From: Ignavibacteriota bacterium
GTDB lineage: Bacteria; Bacteroidota; Ignavibacteria; Ignavibacteriales; Melioribacteraceae
Direction: 5' to 3'
DNA length: 64,000 nucleotides
Assembly (NCBI GenBank): GCA_016716225.1
Contig: JADJWT010000001.1
Span: 1,116,001-1,180,000 of the forward strand
Positions within the stretch are counted from its first letter, which is position 1; each line of letters starts with the position of its first letter. A program made the position numbers and the translations under genes. Positions 25,646 through 35,276 of this stretch are shown piece by piece. A model generated the notes under the pieces. That model was not told the DNA's origin, made no database searches, and saw nothing but the letters and a program-made list of their open reading frames with translations.

Positions 25646-26884
25646 TTAACTTTCTACAACTTTATATAACTTATCGGATGGTCTAATTAATTCATCAATT
25701 TTTATTGAGAAGTTTTCGCCTTGTTTTACTTCATCAACAATTTTATCATCAACACGAATTTCATTAACTGAAGTTTCAATTACTCCTGTTGTTGGTCCAG
25801 TAATTAAAATACTATCACCTTTTTTCAAAGAATGAGCTTCAAGCAAAAACTCAGCAACATTAATTTTTGAAAAATATTTTATTCCTTTTGCAAGATATAT
25901 TTTCTTTGTCGTAGCTTTGGAACCGTAAGCATCGCTCCACTCTCCCATTTTTCTTCCAAGATAATAACCATCCCAAAATCCGCGATTGTAAACTGTTGCT
26001 AATCTATTTTTCCAATCTTCAATTTTTTCTTTTGTGTAAGTTCCGTTTAATATTGAATCAACAGCTTCTCGGTAACATTTTACAGTTGTATAAACATAAT
26101 CCGCAGCTCTTCCACGACCTTCAATTTTTAAAACTTTTACTCCGGCATTTAAAACTTTATCAAGAAAATCAATTGTTGCCAAATCTTTTGCGCTCATAAT
26201 ATATTCGTTATCAATATCGAGTTCAATACCTTCTTCTTTATCAATAACCGTATATTCTCTTCTGCAATTTTGAATGCAAGCACCGCGGTTTGCCGATGAA
26301 TTGTGTGAGTGAAGACTTAAATAACATTTTCCGGAAATGGCCATACAAAGCGCACCGTGTGCAAAAACTTCTACTTCAATTAAACCACCGGAGGGACCAA
26401 CAATATTCTTTCGTTCAATTTCATTTGTTATATATGCAACTTGCTGTAAGCTTAATTCACGAGCCATTACAATAACATCTGCATAATCTGCATAGAATTC
26501 CACCGTTTCAATATTACTTACATTTGATTGAGTAGAAATATGAACCGGATAATTTATTTTTTTTGCATAACTCATTGCAGCATGATCTGAAACAATTACA
26601 GCATCAATTCCATTTTGCTTTGCGGAATCCATTATACTTTTCATTAAAGTAATATCATGATCATACAAAGTTGTGTTAAGAGTAATGTATGATTTGATTT
26701 TATTTTCTTTACATATTTCTGCAACTTTTGCTAAATCTTCAACTGTAAAATTTATGGAAGAACGAGCGCGCATATTTAATTGTTCAACACCAAAATAAAT
26801 TGAGTTGCATCCCGCTTTAATTGCTGCGCTTAGGGCTTCCCAAGAACCAACCGGAGCCATAACTTCTATACTATTTTGTAACAT
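25646..26884 (-). CDS. U32 family protein (TrhP/RlhA-like RNA hydroxylation factor)
   Basis: The family, once called collagenase-like peptidase, includes TrhP (tRNA U34 hydroxylation) and RlhA (23S rRNA C2501 hydroxylation). The sequence shows the TIM-barrel start VMAPVGSWEALSAAIKAGCNSIYFGVEQLNMRA. It then has the signature EVFAHGALCMAISGKCYLS and NRGACIQNCRREY with four Cys that bind an iron-sulfur cluster, followed by KIEGRGRAADYV. At 412 residues it carries the extra C-terminal barrel seen in YegQ-like proteins. Which RNA it acts on cannot be told. Confidence 0.87.
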   Translation of the reverse strand: MLQNSIEVMAPVGSWEALSAAIKAGCNSIYFGVEQLNMRARSSINFTVEDLAKVAEICKENKIKSYITLNTTLYDHDITLMKSIMDSAKQNGIDAVIVSDHAAMSYAKKINYPVHISTQSNVSNIETVEFYADYADVIVMARELSLQQVAYITNEIERKNIVGPSGGLIEVEVFAHGALCMAISGKCYLSLHSHNSSANRGACIQNCRREYTVIDKEEGIELDIDNEYIMSAKDLATIDFLDKVLNAGVKVLKIEGRGRAADYVYTTVKCYREAVDSILNGTYTKEKIEDWKNRLATVYNRGFWDGYYLGRKMGEWSDAYGSKATTKKIYLAKGIKYFSKINVAEFLLEAHSLKKGDSILITGPTTGVIETSVNEIRVDDKIVDEVKQGENFSIKIDELIRPSDKLYKVVES

Positions 26885-26988
26885 TTAACTTCTTTCTAAA
26901 TTTAATTAATTCAATGTTTTCACTTTTGTGAGTGTAAAGATAAAAAATTGTAAGGTTTATAAGAAGAGTTAATCATTTAGCGGAAGTT

Positions 26989-27027
26989 AAAAGAACCCCG
27001 AAAATACTTAAACTTCCGGGGTTCTTT
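26989..27027 (-). terminator. Rho-independent terminator of the cytolysin-like gene
   Basis: On the minus strand the stem AAAGAACCCCG pairs with CGGGGTTCTTTT a few bases after the stop of the cytolysin-like gene. The stem ends in a short T run. It also works in the other direction. Confidence 0.7.
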
Positions 27028-27034
27028 AAGACAA

Positions 27035-28708
27035 TTAATAAATTGAAATATTATAGGTTAGTTTGACTTGGCAATTATCGCTGCCCAAAGTAATTATTTG
27101 TGTAGCTCCCGAAGGTAATGCTGCTCCAGTGCCGGCAACTCCCCAACCTCCGGATGAATTAAATTCATATGTAATAGCTCCCTCTCTTGCATTCATTCTA
27201 TCATCTGAATAAACAACACCGAAAATACTTTTATCGGTTTCCGTGCACACAAATTTAACCGTAAACTTCTGTCCCAACGATTTCTCCATTTTTATCTGAT
27301 AAGTTTTGTTTATCGGATTTGATTGCTCGCCACTTGTAAGTGATTTAGAATAATGGTGCAAATTTCCACCGCCTCTATTTTGAATATAAACATCAAAATT
27401 AAATTCTCCATCACCTTCAATTCCGTCACAATCTGAAATAGGAGTAAAATTACTCAAGAAAATATCAATTGTATTATATTTTTGTGTAGTCACGCATTCA
27501 TTTGCGGTATATTCAGTTGTGTATCCCAATTTTGCCAAGGAATTATCTTTTAAATAAAACACAGAATAAGCTATTGGCACGCCGGGATTGCTTCTTCTGT
27601 AAGTCGCATTTTCACCGGAAATTATATCTCTAACTTTATCCAAAATTGAGGTTGCAGAATTTGAATTTGCTGAACTTATTGGTTCAGTAGCAACAGCAGC
27701 ATTTCCGCCAATTGTTACCAAATCGATTGAAGATTCTTTTAAAATTTCTTCGTAAGTTGATTTCAAACTTCCATCAACAGAATATCCGGCGGCATACTCA
27801 AAAGCAGCTTCTATATCTGCTGATTTATAACTGATTTTCGATTCCATTCTAAACATAATTATTCTTCCATAAGTTACAGATTTTATATATGCCGGAGCCG
27901 CGGCATTATTAATTATACTTTGTACTTTGCTCAAAGAAGCTTCTTCACCAAAAACTTTTTCCGGAGAAGTTGGAGTATCAAAAATTACATCAAAAAAAGC
28001 TTGTTTAAAAACTGCCATTACAACCTTTTTGGTGTCATCACTAAAATAATTAAACTGTGAACTAACATTTCCGGAAGCCCACTCTGCGTTTAATCCAACA
28101 TCCAAAGAAAGTTGTTTTGAGCTATATGAAGTGCTTAAACTAAATGATGAATTTGCTGCATTTGAATATCCATCTTCGTAAGCGTTGGCGTTCCACCATT
28201 CTAAAGATGAATCAATTGCGGCTTGAACATTGGAAGCCGCAGGATTTTTTACAGTACGAATTCCATTTTCACCTATTCCCGGCAAATTGACGCTTATTGT
28301 AATTGGCGCTCTTTCAATTCCAATTGATTCGGGAATTCCATCCATTAAAGATTGATTTCCCTTAACCAATGCGCCTGGCCAAACTATTCCAGTTGTTGGT
28401 CTTAAAATTGCGACCTGATCAAAATTTTTCTTCAAATTATAAGTTGTTGTTCTGCAAACGGTTACTGTGTTACCATCGTTAATAGTCTCTGAAGTATCTT
28501 GCAAAACTTCTTTTAGGGATTCCTCACCCCCGGTATCTTGATAATTTAACATTTCCTCGGGATTATAATTTAATTTAGAAATGTATTCTTGAATATCTGC
28601 GGCATTTTTTTTCGTATCTACTTCATTGGGACCATCCTCGGTACAAGACGCAATAAAAAAAGATATTAAGACAATAAAAGAAAATAATTTTGTTATTTGG
28701 TTTTTCAT
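27035..28708 (-). CDS. Cholesterol-dependent-cytolysin-like (CDCL) lipoprotein
   Basis: This is a predicted pore-forming protein of the MACPF/CDC superfamily, anchored as a lipoprotein (signal ending FFIASC). CDC-like blocks include GIVWPGALVKGNQSLMDGIP, KNPAASNVQAAIDSSLEWW and SFSLSTSYSSKQLSLDVGLN. Further on come KVVMAVFKQAFFDVIFDTPTSPEKVF and IKSVTYGRIIMFRMESKISYKSADIEAAFEYA. The C-terminal 120 residues lack the Trp-rich undecapeptide used by classical CDCs for cholesterol binding, so membrane targeting must differ. The start at 28708 has GGGGA upstream and begins the signal; an in-frame start at 28768 is longer. It is divergent from a sigma factor/kinase operon. Confidence 0.8.
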   Translation of the reverse strand: MKNQITKLFSFIVLISFFIASCTEDGPNEVDTKKNAADIQEYISKLNYNPEEMLNYQDTGGEESLKEVLQDTSETINDGNTVTVCRTTTYNLKKNFDQVAILRPTTGIVWPGALVKGNQSLMDGIPESIGIERAPITISVNLPGIGENGIRTVKNPAASNVQAAIDSSLEWWNANAYEDGYSNAANSSFSLSTSYSSKQLSLDVGLNAEWASGNVSSQFNYFSDDTKKVVMAVFKQAFFDVIFDTPTSPEKVFGEEASLSKVQSIINNAAAPAYIKSVTYGRIIMFRMESKISYKSADIEAAFEYAAGYSVDGSLKSTYEEILKESSIDLVTIGGNAAVATEPISSANSNSATSILDKVRDIISGENATYRRSNPGVPIAYSVFYLKDNSLAKLGYTTEYTANECVTTQKYNTIDIFLSNFTPISDCDGIEGDGEFNFDVYIQNRGGGNLHHYSKSLTSGEQSNPINKTYQIKMEKSLGQKFTVKFVCTETDKSIFGVVYSDDRMNAREGAITYEFNSSGGWGVAGTGAALPSGATQIITLGSDNCQVKLTYNISIY

Positions 28709-28842
28709 TTTTTCCCCATTTAATTGATTTAATAATTTTTTATATTTGATAAAAAGACATTTCGTCAAATTTTTTAATCACATACCTTACACGCAAGAAA
28801 AATGTTATTAAGTGATAAACATTTTATAAAAAAGTGAACAAA

Positions 28843-29415
28843 ATGAATGAAGTAACACAAATGTTGGTTAGAGTAACAGAAGGAAATAAAGAAGCCGTTA
28901 ACTCCCTTTTTCCAATTGTTTATAAAGAGCTTAAACAAATGGCTCAAAGTCAGCTAAGGCACGAAAGAATAGGCCACACTTTAAACGCAACCGCATTGGT
29001 TCATGAGGCTTATTTCAAATTGGTTGATCAAAGAATTGTACAATGGCAGAATAAAGCTCATTTTTTTGGAATTGCATCGCAAGCAATGAGAAGAATTTTA
29101 ATTAATTATGCAAACAGCAGATCAGCACAAAAAAGAGGAAGCGGTGCTGCAAATCTTACCTTAATAGATGGTGCGGATGAAAAAATAATTAATACCGAAG
29201 ATCTTATTGATTTGAACAGCGCACTTTTAAAGTTAGAAGAATTAAATGAGAGACAAAGTAAAATTATTGAGTATTGGTTTTTTGTTGGATTAACACACGA
29301 AGAAATTGCCGAAGTTATTGGAATGTCACTTCCAACCGTAAGAAAAGATTGGAGATTAGCCAGGGCTTGGTTAAGCAGAGAATTGAAAACTAAAAAGATT
29401 AGCAATTCTTTATGA
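28843..29415 (+). CDS. ECF-family sigma factor (Sig-70_X6 / TIGR02999-like)
   Basis: It directs RNA polymerase to specific promoters. The sequence shows region 2 (PIVYKELKQMAQSQLRHERIGHTLNATALVHEAYFKL ... FFGIASQAMRRILINYA) and region 4 with a helix-turn-helix (LTHEEIAEVIGMSLPTVRKDWRLARAWL). The NATALVHEAYFKL phrase is typical of the subgroup found beside Ser/Thr kinases in Planctomycetes and Acidobacteria-like genomes. The ATG at 28843 is preferred over GTG at 28834. Its stop overlaps the kinase start by four bases. There is no anti-sigma gene; the kinase may control it. Confidence 0.9.
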   Translation: MNEVTQMLVRVTEGNKEAVNSLFPIVYKELKQMAQSQLRHERIGHTLNATALVHEAYFKLVDQRIVQWQNKAHFFGIASQAMRRILINYANSRSAQKRGSGAANLTLIDGADEKIINTEDLIDLNSALLKLEELNERQSKIIEYWFFVGLTHEEIAEVIGMSLPTVRKDWRLARAWLSRELKTKKISNSL

Positions 29416-32192
29416 AAAATAATTGGGAAAAAATTAATGAATTATTCGCTAAAGCTTTAGAATTAGATGAAAAAAACCGAATTGAGTTTTTAAAACAAAA
29501 TTGCGGAAATGATAAACAATTATTTGATGAAATAATTTCCCTACTAAATGAAGATGAAAAAATTCATCCACTGCTTGATAAAAAAGCAAGTGAATTAATT
29601 AATGTTGAAGAAAAATTAAATTTCATCGGACAGCAAATTGGCAATTACAAATTAATTAAAGAAATTGCCAGCGGCGGAATGGGAACTGTTTTTCTTGCAG
29701 AAAGATGCGATGGAATTTTTGAACAGAAAGTTGCACTCAAAATTATTAAACCCGGATTAAGCACAATTCCGATTATTCGCAGATTTCAACACGAGCGACA
29801 AATTTTAGCAAATCTTCAACATCCCAACATTGCAAGACTTTTTGATGGCGGAGTTACGGATGACAGACGACCGTTTTTCACAATGGAATTTGTTGATGGA
29901 ATTCCCATTGATGAATATTGTGATCAGCAAAAATTAACAATTGCGCTGAGATTAAAACTATTTATTAAAGTTTGTGAAACTGTTCAATATGCTCATAATA
30001 ATTTGGTAATTCATAGAGATTTAAAACCAAATAATATTCTTATTCAAAATGATGGAACAATAAAACTTTTAGATTTTGGAATATCAAAAGTATTAAGTGC
30101 GGAAGTGGATAATCATGATTTGCCAACAATCACGCAAGCAGAAATTAATTTATTAACTCCGGAATATTCTTCGCCGGAGCAAATTAAAAACAGTAAAGTT
30201 TCGGTTTCCACAGATGTTTATTCGCTGGGATTAATTTTATTCAAACTTCTTTCGGGAAAATCTGCGCACGAATTTAATTCGAGAACTTTTAACGAATTTG
30301 AAAAAGTAATTTGCGATCAAACAATTCCCAAACCCAGTACAGTAATAACAAATTCCAACAATGAAGTTTTTGATAATAGAAAAATTCATTTTGTGAAATT
30401 AAAAAAATTGCTGAACGGCGATTTGGATAATATTTGTCAAATGGCTTTACGCAAAGAGCCCGAACGAAGATATGCATCGGTTGAAATGCTTTCTTATGAT
30501 ATTGAACGATACTTAAATAATTTACCAATTCTTGCAAGGAAAGAATCATTTTCATATTTGGCAAAGAAATTTATTATTCGTCATAAAAAGGCAGTGATTG
30601 CAAATTTTGCACTTTTTATAATTATAAATGGATTGATTTTTTACTACACAATTCAACTAAAAGAACAAAGAGATAAAGCAAATTGGGAAGCGAGAAAAGC
30701 TGAGCAAGTCGCATCGTTTTTGCAAGAATTATTTTTAGTTGCCGATCCGGATGAATCAAAAGGGCGGACAATAACTGCGCGCGAATTATTAGATAGAGGA
30801 GCTTCTAAACTAATGGTAGAATTAGAAGAAGATCCCGAAATTAAATCGCAGCTTCTAAACACAATTGGAAATGTTTATACAAATTTAGGCTTGTTAAATT
30901 CTGCAGAGAAAATTTTTTTGGAAATAAAAAACAAAAAAAACTTATCCGCAATTGATAAACAAACTTATGTAGAAACTTTAACTAATTTAGGCAGAACATA
31001 CGGACTAAATGGAAAATATGATTTAGCCGGGGAGATTTTATTAGTTGCAAAAGATGAAGCTGAAAAATCATTATCTGCGAAACATCATTTATTAGGCGAA
31101 CTTTACAATAGTTTGGGAACACACTATTATCAAATTGCAAAGTTTGATAGCTCCACAAAATATTATAAAAAAGCCGAGCAAAATTTTGTTTCAAACTATG
31201 GAAACGAAAATGAACAGCTTTCAACTATTCTGTATAATTTAGGAGTTTTAGAATTTGATAAAGGTAATCTTGAGATAAGTGATTCACTTTATCGGAAATC
31301 TTTGGAAATGCATGTAAAAATTAAAGGTGAATTAAATGCACAAACAGCAACAATTCAAAATGAATTAGCAAGTGTTTTAAGACATAGTGGAAAATATAAA
31401 GAAGCTGAAGAATTATATAAAAAAGCATTAAACACAAGAATAAAAATTTTCGGAAACAACCATGCAGATATTGCCCACACGCTAAACCATCTTTCGCGTT
31501 TATATTATAATCAAGAACAATTTGAGAAAGCCGAACATTTAGCAAGACAATCTTTAGAAATAAGAGAAAATTTATATGATGAAACCCACCCGGAAGTTTC
31601 TGCAAGCAGAAGCAGTTTAGCGGGAACTTTAATGGGATTAAATAAATTTCAAGAAGCTGAAAAATTATATCGTTTAGCATATAATGCTTCAAAGAAAAAA
31701 TTTGGTAATAGCCATCCGTACACTCCGGCTCTATTAGGTAACATTGGTAATTCGTTAATGGAGCAGCAAAAATTTGATGAAGCAGAAAAAGCCATTAAAG
31801 AATCAATAAGCATTTTGGAAAAACTTTCATCTTATAGACCAGCATTTAGATCGGGAAGAATTGTATCACTTGCTGATCTTTACAATAGAACCAAACGTTA
31901 TAAAGAAGCTGAAGAATTGTTAAGAAATGAAATAAAAATTTTAGATGAAAACAAAATAAAAGACGGATGGCTTACTGGCACTATAGAAAGTCAACTTGGT
32001 TTCAGTTTGCATAAACAATCAAATGATATTGAAGCCGAAGGATTACTAATAAATGGATATAATCATATAAAAAAAAGCAAAGTAGAAAATAGTTTACAGA
32101 CCAAAAAAGCCCTAAATAAAATTATAGAATTTTATACCTCAAAAAAAAGAAAAGATAAAGTTGAAGAATATATAAAACAGCTGCACAAATGA
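29412..32192 (+). CDS. Membrane Ser/Thr protein kinase with C-terminal TPR domain
   Basis: The 926-residue protein begins with a short N-domain rich in Glu/Leu. The kinase domain spans about residues 75-385: ASGGMGTVFLAER (P-loop), VALKII, catalytic HRDLKPNNIL, LLDFGIS (the DFG motif) and PEYSSPEQI. One transmembrane helix follows (about 395-415, AVIANFALFIIINGLIFYY), then some 500 residues of tetratricopeptide repeats such as AEKLYRLAYNASKKKFG and AEELYKKALNTRIKIFG. The TPR part should be extracytoplasmic. Translational overlap with the sigma factor gene indicates one signalling unit. Confidence 0.93.
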   Translation: MKNNWEKINELFAKALELDEKNRIEFLKQNCGNDKQLFDEIISLLNEDEKIHPLLDKKASELINVEEKLNFIGQQIGNYKLIKEIASGGMGTVFLAERCDGIFEQKVALKIIKPGLSTIPIIRRFQHERQILANLQHPNIARLFDGGVTDDRRPFFTMEFVDGIPIDEYCDQQKLTIALRLKLFIKVCETVQYAHNNLVIHRDLKPNNILIQNDGTIKLLDFGISKVLSAEVDNHDLPTITQAEINLLTPEYSSPEQIKNSKVSVSTDVYSLGLILFKLLSGKSAHEFNSRTFNEFEKVICDQTIPKPSTVITNSNNEVFDNRKIHFVKLKKLLNGDLDNICQMALRKEPERRYASVEMLSYDIERYLNNLPILARKESFSYLAKKFIIRHKKAVIANFALFIIINGLIFYYTIQLKEQRDKANWEARKAEQVASFLQELFLVADPDESKGRTITARELLDRGASKLMVELEEDPEIKSQLLNTIGNVYTNLGLLNSAEKIFLEIKNKKNLSAIDKQTYVETLTNLGRTYGLNGKYDLAGEILLVAKDEAEKSLSAKHHLLGELYNSLGTHYYQIAKFDSSTKYYKKAEQNFVSNYGNENEQLSTILYNLGVLEFDKGNLEISDSLYRKSLEMHVKIKGELNAQTATIQNELASVLRHSGKYKEAEELYKKALNTRIKIFGNNHADIAHTLNHLSRLYYNQEQFEKAEHLARQSLEIRENLYDETHPEVSASRSSLAGTLMGLNKFQEAEKLYRLAYNASKKKFGNSHPYTPALLGNIGNSLMEQQKFDEAEKAIKESISILEKLSSYRPAFRSGRIVSLADLYNRTKRYKEAEELLRNEIKILDENKIKDGWLTGTIESQLGFSLHKQSNDIEAEGLLINGYNHIKKSKVENSLQTKKALNKIIEFYTSKKRKDKVEEYIKQLHK

Positions 32193-32215
32193 ATCCAATT
32201 ATTTAAAACATATAA

Positions 32216-32989
32216 TTAAAATTTCATTTCTATACCAACGGGACAATGATCAGAGCCCATTATATCCGGTAGAACAAAAGCATTTGTAATATTTTTCTTC
32301 AAATTTTCGCTAATGAAAAAGTAATCAATTCTCCAGCCAACATTACGTTCGCGCGCTCTTGTAACTTGATCCCACCAAGTATAAACTTCCGGCTTATCAT
32401 TAAACATTCGCAATGTATCCATAAATCCATCTGCTAAAAATTTATCAATCCATTCTCGTTCTTCCGGTAAAAATCCAGAAACTTTTGAGTTTTCTTTTGG
32501 TCGGGCTAAATCTATTTCTTTATGCGCAGTATTTACATCACCGCAGACAATAATTTTCTTTCCTTTATTCAACAAATCGACAGCATGAATTTGAAAAGCA
32601 TCGTAAAAATCCATTTTATATTTTAAACGAATTGCATCTTTCTTTCCATTTGGATAATAAATATTGTATAAAACAAAATCTTTAAATTCTGCAATTACAA
32701 ATCTCCCTTCACTATCAAACTCTGTAACCCCGATTCCTTTTTGCACATTTAATGGTTTTTCCTTGGAATAAATTGCCGTTCCGCTGTAACCTTTTTTTTC
32801 TGCTTGAGAAAAATAAGAATTGTATCCATCTATTTTTGTAAGAGAATCATCAAGCTGTTCTTCCCACGCCTTTGTTTCTTGAATGCAAAGAATATCCGGG
32901 TTTTCAGAATTGAGCCAATCGTGAAATCCTTTTTTTGCCACCGCTCGAATTCCGTTGACATTCCAGGAAATCATTTTTAAAGTTTTCAT
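32216..32989 (-). CDS. xth: Exodeoxyribonuclease III
   Basis: AP endonuclease and 3'-5' exonuclease for base excision repair. Signature blocks are MISWNVNGIRAV, ILCIQETKAWEEQL (metal-binding Glu), LYNIYYPNGKKD, IIVCGDVNTAHKEIDLARP, and GWRIDYFFIS ... DIMGSDHCPVGIEM with the catalytic Asp-His pair. Length 257 is standard. A good AGGAAG ribosome site precedes the ATG. It is convergent with the kinase operon. Confidence 0.94.
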   Translation of the reverse strand: MKTLKMISWNVNGIRAVAKKGFHDWLNSENPDILCIQETKAWEEQLDDSLTKIDGYNSYFSQAEKKGYSGTAIYSKEKPLNVQKGIGVTEFDSEGRFVIAEFKDFVLYNIYYPNGKKDAIRLKYKMDFYDAFQIHAVDLLNKGKKIIVCGDVNTAHKEIDLARPKENSKVSGFLPEEREWIDKFLADGFMDTLRMFNDKPEVYTWWDQVTRARERNVGWRIDYFFISENLKKNITNAFVLPDIMGSDHCPVGIEMKF

Positions 32990-33063
32990 AAACTTCCTTT
33001 CTACAAAACAATTTTAAGTTACAAATAAGATATAAAATTGTATTAAATAATTTTCAAGAAAAA

Positions 33064-34020
33064 TTAGGTTAATAAATTAGGATAAATATTCAATTTAATT
33101 TTTTTTGATTCTTTGAAAAAATAATTTACCGTAAATATCGAATAATCAAAAATTTCCGGGCTGTATTCAACAATAATAGATTGAACATTATTGTCAACTT
33201 CAGCAATTAGCTTTTTATTACTAAAGATTTTATAGTACCAAATATTTTTACTTTTAGAAGAATTCCAAGTCAGTTTTATTTTTCGTTTTTCAATAAATTC
33301 GTATCTGAAATTTTCCGGAGATTTTGGTGAACGCGAAGAATAATTTTTTCTTTGAGAAAGAAGCCAGTTTAAAATTGTCTTTTCTTTCCAAGCATAAACC
33401 CACGAATCGTGTCCAATGTTTGTATATTCTGTATATCTAACTTTTTTACCACCCGAATCAACAATTGCTTTATATAAATTTCTTGATTGCTTAACAGAAA
33501 CAATTGGATCTGCATCACCATGAAAAATCCACAAAGGAATATTTTTTAATTTTTTTGCTGTTGATGGAGAACCACCTCCGCAAATTGCAAATGCAGCAGC
33601 AAACATTTTTGGTTCTTTTGCCAACAAATTAAAAACTCCAAAACCTCCCATTGATGCGCCGTGAACATAAAATCTATTTTCATCTAAATTAAATTCTATT
33701 TTTAATAAATTTAGAATTTCTAAAACCGTTAGCATTTCGGGAGTATGTTTTTCATTATAACTTGTTCCCCAAGCAAAATTTGGATTTGAAGTTTTTGGCG
33801 TTACAACAATACAAGGATCATTAGAAACAATTGGTTCGTTGTACCAAGGTAAATTCCATGATGTTAAATCAAGCTTTCCGTGCAAAGCCAATATAAGTGG
33901 ATATTTTTTTTCCTCATTATAATTTGGCGGAACAAATAACCCAAACCGTATTTCGTTATGTTCTCGTTCTGCATATCCGGTTGGAAGATTTGTTATATTT
34001 TGAAAGTGTATTTTCTGCAT
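33064..34020 (-). CDS. Alpha/beta-hydrolase esterase (PHB-depolymerase/feruloyl-esterase-like) with C-terminal beta domain
   Basis: The fold is shown by YPLILALHGKLD, the nucleophile elbow VHGASMGGFGVF (GxSxG), IFHGDADPIVSVKQS (catalytic Asp) and GHDSWVYAW (catalytic His). The first 230 residues are the hydrolase. The remaining 90 (FRYEFIEKRKIKLTWNSSKSKNIWYYKIFS) look like a fibronectin-type III or similar beta module. No signal peptide is seen, so it may be cytoplasmic, or the true export signal is lost. The substrate is unknown. Confidence 0.8.
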   Translation of the reverse strand: MQKIHFQNITNLPTGYAEREHNEIRFGLFVPPNYNEEKKYPLILALHGKLDLTSWNLPWYNEPIVSNDPCIVVTPKTSNPNFAWGTSYNEKHTPEMLTVLEILNLLKIEFNLDENRFYVHGASMGGFGVFNLLAKEPKMFAAAFAICGGGSPSTAKKLKNIPLWIFHGDADPIVSVKQSRNLYKAIVDSGGKKVRYTEYTNIGHDSWVYAWKEKTILNWLLSQRKNYSSRSPKSPENFRYEFIEKRKIKLTWNSSKSKNIWYYKIFSNKKLIAEVDNNVQSIIVEYSPEIFDYSIFTVNYFFKESKKIKLNIYPNLLT

Positions 34021-34050
34021 TAGAAATTTTAATCAGGATGGTTAAAATTA

Positions 34051-35085
34051 TTAAATAGAAATCATAGCCTTCATTACGCCATCTCTATAATTTGAAACCA
34101 ACTCAAAAGCTTCGTTAGTCTCTTCCATTTTAAAATGATGAGTTACCAGCTTATCCATATTTATTTTTCCGCTTGATAATAAATCAATGGCCTTTTGAGT
34201 TTTTTTTGATTGTCGGCGAATATTTAAAATTGTAATTTCCTTTCTTCTTAATTCGTGAATCGGAAACGGAATTTCATCAACTTCCGGAATTCCTACAATT
34301 ACAAAAAGACCACCGGGTTTTAGTAATTTAATTGCATGTTTATAAGCTTCTGGATTGCCGCTGCATTCATAAACAATATCCATTTCTAATGGCTCAATAT
34401 TTTTTATTTCATCTACCACATTTGTTCTATTTATATTTCCCACAAATTTTGGATTTAATTGTTTTGCAAAATCTAAGCGATAATCAATTCTATCTGTAAC
34501 AAAAACATTACCAACATGAATTGTGCGAAGCGCATGAAAAACAGACATTCCAATTGGTCCAACACCAAGTATTGCAACATTTGAACTTGGTTTAGGATTA
34601 GATTGATCAACGGAATAAACACCAATTGCTAAAGGTTCAGAAAGCACAGCTTGTTCAAAAGTCATTTCATCATTTATCGGAAAACAATTATGTTCCTTTA
34701 AAATTACGTAACTGCACATTGCGCCAACTTTCTGATGTGGAGCACCCATAAAAACTAATTCTCTACACGTATTCGCTCTTCCGGATAAACACTGATCACA
34801 TTTACCGCAAGATACGGCGGGATCTATAGCAATTCGTTGTCCCGGTATTAATTTTGTAATTTTACTTCCAACTTTTTCAACAATTCCGGCAGCTTCGTGT
34901 CCGGTGATAAAAGGAAATTTTACAATTTGTGATCCAATTCTTCCGGTTGTATAATAATGAATATCACTTCCGCAAACGCCGACCATTTTAATTCTTACTA
35001 AAACATCGTCCTCGTTAACCAATTCCGGTGCGGGAATTTCTTGAATTTCAAATTTTCTAATATCTTGAAGTAAAACGGCTTTCAT
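34051..35085 (-). CDS. Zinc-dependent polyol/sorbitol dehydrogenase (MDR family)
   Basis: NAD-dependent alcohol dehydrogenase of the medium-chain family. Catalytic zinc ligands appear in GVCGSDIHYY and GHEAAGIVEKVG. The structural zinc loop is CGKCDQCLSGRANTC, and the NAD-binding Rossmann motif is VAILGVGPIGMSV. The GSDIHYYTTGRIG phrase matches sorbitol, xylitol and L-iditol dehydrogenases rather than threonine dehydrogenase. Length 344 fits. It could feed sugar alcohols into the pentose pathway, but no kinase or transporter is next to it. Confidence 0.87.
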   Translation of the reverse strand: MKAVLLQDIRKFEIQEIPAPELVNEDDVLVRIKMVGVCGSDIHYYTTGRIGSQIVKFPFITGHEAAGIVEKVGSKITKLIPGQRIAIDPAVSCGKCDQCLSGRANTCRELVFMGAPHQKVGAMCSYVILKEHNCFPINDEMTFEQAVLSEPLAIGVYSVDQSNPKPSSNVAILGVGPIGMSVFHALRTIHVGNVFVTDRIDYRLDFAKQLNPKFVGNINRTNVVDEIKNIEPLEMDIVYECSGNPEAYKHAIKLLKPGGLFVIVGIPEVDEIPFPIHELRRKEITILNIRRQSKKTQKAIDLLSSGKINMDKLVTHHFKMEETNEAFELVSNYRDGVMKAMISI

Positions 35086-35276
35086 TGTTTTTCCGAAAAA
35101 TTTTTAAAATAATTTAATTTGCTCACAATAATAAACAAACGAGAAGACAAATTCAGTTTGTGAAAAATTATAATAAAATGAGCTCAATCTTTTGAAATAG
35201 AAAAATATTATTTTTGATTGTCGATATGCAAAAATTATAAGTTATTTAGTTTGATAAAAACATTTTTGGTGAAACC

